Source: Strobilurus pachycystidiatus (taxonomy: Eukaryota; Basidiomycota; Agaricomycetes; Agaricales; Physalacriaceae). Taken from it: a DNA stretch of 64,000 nt. Positions 56,888 to 64,000 of this stretch are shown in pieces. The position numbers and the translations under genes are program-made. Position 1 is the first letter of the stretch. The number at the start of each line of letters is the position of its first letter. Location of the stretch: the NCBI GenBank assembly GCA_019915135.1, contig JAHLMK010000003.1, positions 1 to 64,000 of the forward strand, given 5' to 3'. A model generated the notes under the pieces. It worked only from the letters and a program-made list of their open reading frames with translations, made no database searches and was not told the DNA's origin.

Positions 56888-58166
56888 CTAGACCCCAAGC
56901 AGCCTCGCGAACTGCGCCGACAAAAGGTTCGCTTCATTCTGAACAGCTCCAATGCGCGCCAATCCACAAGCCCCGCTCTCCAAGTGCTGAATCAAAGACG
57001 AGATCATCTTAAACTGCTCTTCGCAGCGTGGACACCTGTTTTTCATCATCACGAGTGCGCGAAAGCAAGACGCTCGAAACGTACTTGAAAATGAGCGAGT
57101 CATGGGCCGGTGAGTTGAGGTGGCGATTCAACGCCTCGAGCGTCCCGAAACTCCCACTACATACCCAACACACATACGCTATCCCGTCGAACGCCGCCTC
57201 CGTCGCAGCGATAGTCCTGACAGACACCCGTCTGTGGGTTGACATGGTATCGGGCGTGGCAATTTCATCGCCGTCCAGCACAACGGCCTCGATGGCGTGT
57301 GATTCGTGAATGAGGATGGACGGTTTGACCTCCAGGGCCTGGACCGCAGCAACGACATCGTGGCGCGTGATGGCTTCGTTGCAGCGTCCAGACTCGATGT
57401 GTGCCGCGATGCTGGACGGCTCCTTGAACTTCTCGTGGCACAGAATGCACTTGGCAATGCGCCGCTTGTGGGCGATGGATGTTTGGTGCTGAAACGGGTA
57501 ATCATGAGAGACGGAAGCGAAGACGTTGAAGCAAAGGTAAAAATTGCACCATATGGAGCGCCGAAAATGTGCCAAAGTCTCTATCGCACTTGGGGCACCA
57601 GCGGTGACTCGTGGTGAGATGAACTTGAAGATCAGCCTCCGTTTTGCATACTGCGCGGCATGCCTGGCAGGCAAAGTCGTCAGGAGGCCGGAATCGATTG
57701 GGCACATCGAATCGATGTCCGGTCGTCTTCATATGCTGCGATATACGGTTAAGCTCGGAATGTGATTTTGGAAGACGATGACCTACGTCGCGGAGCTCAC
57801 AAGGCGTGGAGCAGACCAGCGAGCAAGACTGTTTACAGAAGTAGTGATCGGCCTTCGGGAGACAGTGCAGCATGAGCTTGCCCCATGATTCGAAATCGCG
57901 ATTGCAAAGATAGCATGTCGCGACATCGGCCTGAACGCTCGAGATGTCGTGGGCCGTGGAGGAGAGATGCTGAGAGGAAGAAATCAAGTCACCACCGCAT
58001 CTCCAGTAGCCACAATACCAACCAAGTCGTAGTACATTGGGCGAAAGAAGAGTCTTCGGCACGTTGAGCAGTAGAGATGATCTGCCTGCGAGATACAGTG
58101 TAGATTCAAAGCCTCGAGATCATGAAACCCCTGCGCGCATTGGAGGCAGTCGAGCGAAGTGGACAT
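56888..58166 (-). CDS. Multi-C2H2 zinc finger protein
   Basis: Four exons, 58166-58023, 57969-57550, 57488-57085 and 57035-56888, give 1,116 nt and 371 aa in phase with GT-AG introns of about 50-60 bp. Fingers in order include CLQCAQGFHDLEALNLHC, CYLCNRDFESWGKLMLHC, CQACRAVCKTEADLQVHLTTSH, CPKCDRDFGTFSALHMHQTS, CILCHEKFKEPSSIAAHIES, CWVCSGSFGTLEALNRHLNS and CPRCEEQFKMISSLIQHLES. This is a known kind of basidiomycete protein with seven or more degenerate fingers; nucleic acid or protein binding is expected but unproven. A decayed copy lies about 0.7 kb further right. Confidence 0.88.
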
Positions 58167-58790
58167 CGTTGGCGATCAGAGGTCGTATAGGCGCCCACCT
58201 TTATAGTGCTCGTCAATGCCAGACTCCTGGGGCACGACAAGCGCCGGGATGGCGCTTAACAGGACGGATACAGAAGCAGAAGTCCAACAAGCTACTACGT
58301 ATCACCTGTCCGGTATTGAGTAGCACGCCGGGTTTGGAATACTAGTCCAGCACATCTTCCCTCTGTTAGTAGTAAGACGGCAGGGACTGCTCCACATAAA
58401 GCCCAAAGAAGGCGGTGTATTTCCTTCCCGGAGGACAGGCTCCGCGACTGCGAAGATGTTAGCGCTGGTGAAGCCGTCTGATGTCAGCCCATCAAGATCG
58501 CCATCGTACGTACATAGCGCGAGGACTGTCAATTACGCATCGAGCCCACGGTAGCCTCGATTGGCAGCCAGCGATAGCCCACAGACGCGTCCACTCCGTG
58601 GATTCGACATTGATTTCACGTAAATAGATCGGGGTCGTCGTTCAGAGCGTCCATGCTTATCCATCGTCCACTACCTAACCTGCCCTGGCGTCTCATATCG
58701 AAACCCCGACTCACTCTGGCGACCGCGATATGGGGACGCGTGTCCGACTTCATGTTCGCACATCTTCAATTCTGCGATCTGCTGACAGCT
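58167..58790. other. Intergenic; contains the second copy of the 18.9-kb repeat
   Basis: About 58690-58745 (GGCGTCTCATATCGAAACCC, ATATGGGGACGCG) matches about 18940-19000. Nothing coding is supported. Confidence 0.5.
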
Positions 58791-59250
58791 GCGCGCCGAT
58801 TGAGTGGCTTCTTGTGGCACAGAAGTGTGGGCGATGGATGTTTGGTGAACATACAAGCCAAGGTAAAGTCGCCCGCCGTGCATGTTTCAAAGTTTGTCGC
58901 CTCTTTTTATGATGAGCTTGAGAGTCAGTCTCGCTTTGGCATACTGCGCAGTCGTCAGGTTGTTGTTATTGTTGTTGAGTACACGGCACGATCCAAAGGA
59001 CCCGCCGGACGCCCGAAACCGATTGGCCACGTCCGGTTGGAGCTCGGGATGTAATCTGGGAAGACGGTGACTGTCTTGGAGAAGACCAGCGAGCAGAGAA
59101 GTAGTTATCGGCTTTCGGGCGACAGAGCTTGCCCCACGATTCGAAGTCGCGATTGCAAAGATAACATGTCGTGGGTCGTGGAGGAGAGATGCTGTGTGAT
59201 ACCTGCGCGCATAGGGGGCAGTTGGCGTTGGTGTGGGCGTAATCAGAGGG
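58791..59250 (-). pseudogene. Decayed copy of the C2H2 zinc finger gene
   Basis: Matches the 56888-58166 gene at nucleotide level in several blocks: CGATGGATGTTTGGTG (58831 against 57473), GAGCTTGCCCCACGATTCGA (59122 against 57873), TCGCGATTGCAAAGATA, and TGGAGGAGAGATGCTG. Large internal deletions and frame changes leave no ORF. A roughly 50-bp insertion (58957-59009) sits after TCGTCAGG, where the parent gene is uninterrupted. Confidence 0.75.
58957..59009 (-). repeat. Hairpin-(CAA)n micro-element, copy 3, inserted in the zinc finger pseudogene
   Basis: On the minus strand it reads GGGTCCTTTGGATC, GTGCCGTGTACT, then CAACAACAATAACAACAA. The homologous gene at about 57670-57690 shows the empty site: TCGTCAGG followed directly by AGGCCGGAATCGATTGG, against TCGTCAGG-insert-ACGCCCGAAACCGATTGG here. 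Confidence 0.7.
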
Positions 59251-59912
59251 ACGGCACGTGGAATCTGATCTTAGACTTTGATGGAATCAGTCACGACTCG
59301 AGCGCTGTTGACTCTGGTGAATTAAGGAGGCTCATGGAGCGGGCCGATGACGATAGATGGTGCGCTGAATCAGAATCCTGATAATCCAAAGTTCGCTTGA
59401 GAAGACGTCAAGCAAGTCTTGTAGGCGAGCAGACGGTACCAGAGACGGAGCAAAACGAGCTGAAAGGCAGATGAAAAATCGTGACATGCAAGGCAGGTAT
59501 GTCGGGATGTTTCGGTGTCAGCCGGATGACGTTGAGATCGCTCTACTTGACAGATATAGTCTAGACAGCCAGGAATAGCGCATACGCCATAAAGCTCGTG
59601 AACATTGATGTTGTATCGTGGATGCAGAGTCGGAAGACGAGGAAGGAACGTGGCGTTGGGTTCCCGCCGGTGCCGATCGATGCCGTGAGAGCCAAGGGCT
59701 TTACTCATCGTGATTTGACATCACGCACTCTTGCCTTCACACCGCCAAGCTGGCCAAGCCCGCCATTCCCCTCGACTGATGGCCTTGGAAACCCTGGCTT
59801 GCCTCCTGCCAGCACGGCGCCTGCGCCATGTTCTTGCTCGCCACCGCTAATCCGTTAGCCGGCGCGATTCTCTTGGCGTTCATCGCCGCTGTCAACGCGT
59901 CGACGTGCACTA
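59251..59912. other. Intergenic; possible further zinc finger fragment
   Basis: On the minus strand about 59,490-59,600 encodes YGVCAIPGCLDYIC and CLACHDFSSAFQL, which resembles C2H2 material of the neighbouring gene but has no start or pairing His. On the + strand at 59830 a hydrophobic segment (PLAGAILLAFIAAVNAST) ends at the MITE. Confidence 0.4.
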
Positions 59913-60238
59913 GTCGTACTCAATTCCAGTTTATTTCGCCAGTTTATTTTTGATAACCCTGAGCCCATTCCGACTGCGTCAACAGGGTCATCTCCACGAC
60001 GGAGACTCCGAGATGAGCTTCCGTCGCCTGTGAGCCGGGATTTCTGCGTGCTGAATGGTCTTGATTCAATGCATCGAGGACCGACTTGAACGAACGGAAA
60101 TGGTTGGATAAACACAAAGTTACTGGGAGGACAATCTGTGGTCACTGACGCGCCCTGGACGCGGCACTCAGGGATTCGCAAGAGGTGAGCAGGGTTATCA
60201 AAAATAAACTGGCGAAATAAACTGAAATTGAGTACGAC
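59913..60238. mobile_element. MITE with 49-bp inverted repeats and TA duplication
   Basis: Left arm 59913-59961 and right arm 60238-60190 start GTCGTACTCAATT and end TTTGATAACCCTG. They are identical except for one base (position 14). The element is flanked by TA on both sides (59911-59912 and 60239-60240), the duplication type of Tc1/mariner. There is no ORF inside; about 230 bp of unrelated interior. The low divergence between arms suggests recent movement. Confidence 0.93.
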
Positions 60239-60240
60239 TA

Positions 60241-61240
60241 CTGGGTATGCCCTTCCATCCCGTCGCCAAGCCCGCTTGCTTATGCGCCCCCGCAGAATGA
60301 ACTGCAGCGAAACCCCGGACGACCCCCATCTGGCGCTCATAATCGGACTCGTCCTTGGCATTGGTGCGTGCGCATACACTTTGCTATTCGGCGCATTGCT
60401 CATCGTATGTTTCATTTAGGCGCGCTAATCTTTACCGGCACATTGTTATGGATTTGGAGACGACACAGGCGGCGGCGGCGCCGCGTTCTGGACGAGTTTT
60501 CCCAGCCTTCTATGGCGCACCATAAGCAGAGCTCGCACATCATCAGCAGGCCAGAACCCGCCCTCCATCGCTCGTAGGCCGACCGTCATGCTACTATTCT
60601 ATTGTGAGTTTCCTCTAGTGCCGTGGCGTGGGTTTACTGATGAGGATACGCAGACTTTTACGACCATCTCTTGTAATGTTACGCTATAATCCAGGATTCA
60701 ATCGCTCTTCTATCTGTGTGGCGCTCCGATGGTGATCCGGAAATCATTCATTCATCACTGCCCAGCATTGGCCAAGCCCGAGTAGACTTCATGGCACGGG
60801 AGAGACTTCGACTTGTTTCTCTCGCCGATCGCATCTTTAACCGATTCACTTATCATCGGGGCACGACTACTTGAGCTGGACTCGGCGGTTACATATGCTC
60901 TTGAACGTTTACGCTATTTTCCTTTCTTCCACGGAGGCAGGGATACCTTCGCCTTTCCTTTCCTTTCCCCATTGAGGACAACTTCGGTGGATGATACGAG
61001 GGCTCGCTCTCTCATAAAATTCAAAGACTACGAGGGCCGTCATCATTATACGACGTGCGAGCCAATCCCGCGCATGAACTGACCCCTCACTGCAACTTCA
61101 AGGCGGATTGGTTGAAGTAAATAACGTCATCGTGCTCTCTCACCTCCCCTCCTCCTCACCACCGTTCACTCCGCACAAGCATAGCCATGATCAGGACATC
61201 CTCCCACTTGAGATCACACAACCACCCACTCGCTACTAGC
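60241..61240. other. Intergenic with a membrane-segment ORF piece
   Basis: Directly after the MITE the + strand reads SETPDDPHLALIIGLVLGIG then ACAYTLLFGALLIV (60300-60415), a good membrane helix. In another frame an Arg-rich stretch and DEFSQPSMAHHKQSS follow (60,460-60,577). With the hydrophobic piece left of the MITE this may be a single-pass membrane protein gene cut by the insertion, but I could not build a model. A + strand ORF at 60813-61082 (89 aa) has no recognisable features. Confidence 0.35.

Positions 61241-64000
<2,760 letters not shown>

Overview
This window is one chromosome end of a filamentous basidiomycete, most likely an Agaricomycete; I cannot name the species. The evidence is a TTAGGG-type telomere at the left edge (CCCTAA on the + strand), genes cut by many 40-220 bp GT-AG introns, a telomere-linked RecQ-type helicase gene, expanded basidiomycete families (multi-C2H2, BTB, kinase-like, F-box/LRR-like), and a spliceosomal DEAH helicase at the right edge. 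Gene models were built by hand from reading frames and splice sites; where a model is marked as phased, the summed exon lengths are a multiple of three.

Left 0-15 kb (subtelomere). After the telomere comes a gene-free spacer, then a minus-strand gene (747-7261, 8 phased exons, about 2,004 aa). It joins OrsD-like zinc fingers, a region carrying the residue pattern of a tyrosine recombinase, and a RecQ-like helicase. An 886-aa minus-strand gene of unknown function (9198-12144) follows. It lies between two blocks of one satellite family whose unit is almost exactly 158 bp. A third tandem repeat (about 296 bp unit) and three copies of a short inverted-repeat element complete the subtelomere.

15-37 kb. 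A small membrane-protein gene, a broken LRR gene, and a locus of a kinase-like protein family. That family has an intact gene (31535-33841), a related 756-aa gene whose 3' end overlaps it tail to tail (33805-36320), and broken relatives at 22990-25240, 44830-46530 and 56225-56620. Between the 22990 pseudogene and the 31535 gene sits what looks like a complete DNA transposon (25550-29442): about 27-bp terminal inverted repeats, a 7-bp target duplication, and one spliced 988-aa protein with a D-D-E-like pattern. This is the most interesting object in the window together with the recombinase-helicase gene.

37-61 kb. Mostly low gene density: an SR-rich repeat protein gene broken by one stop codon, a hAT-type MITE beside a tRNA-Val gene, a low-complexity protein gene, a BTB gene, a Thr/Ser-rich secreted protein gene, a multi-C2H2 gene with a decayed copy, and a MITE with 49-bp inverted repeats and a TA duplication. 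A roughly 50-bp hairpin-plus-(CAA)n repeat occurs three times, once as a clean insertion into the decayed zinc-finger copy.

61-64 kb. A Prp43/DHX15-type DEAH helicase gene running off the right edge, with unusual substitutions in motifs II, III and VI.
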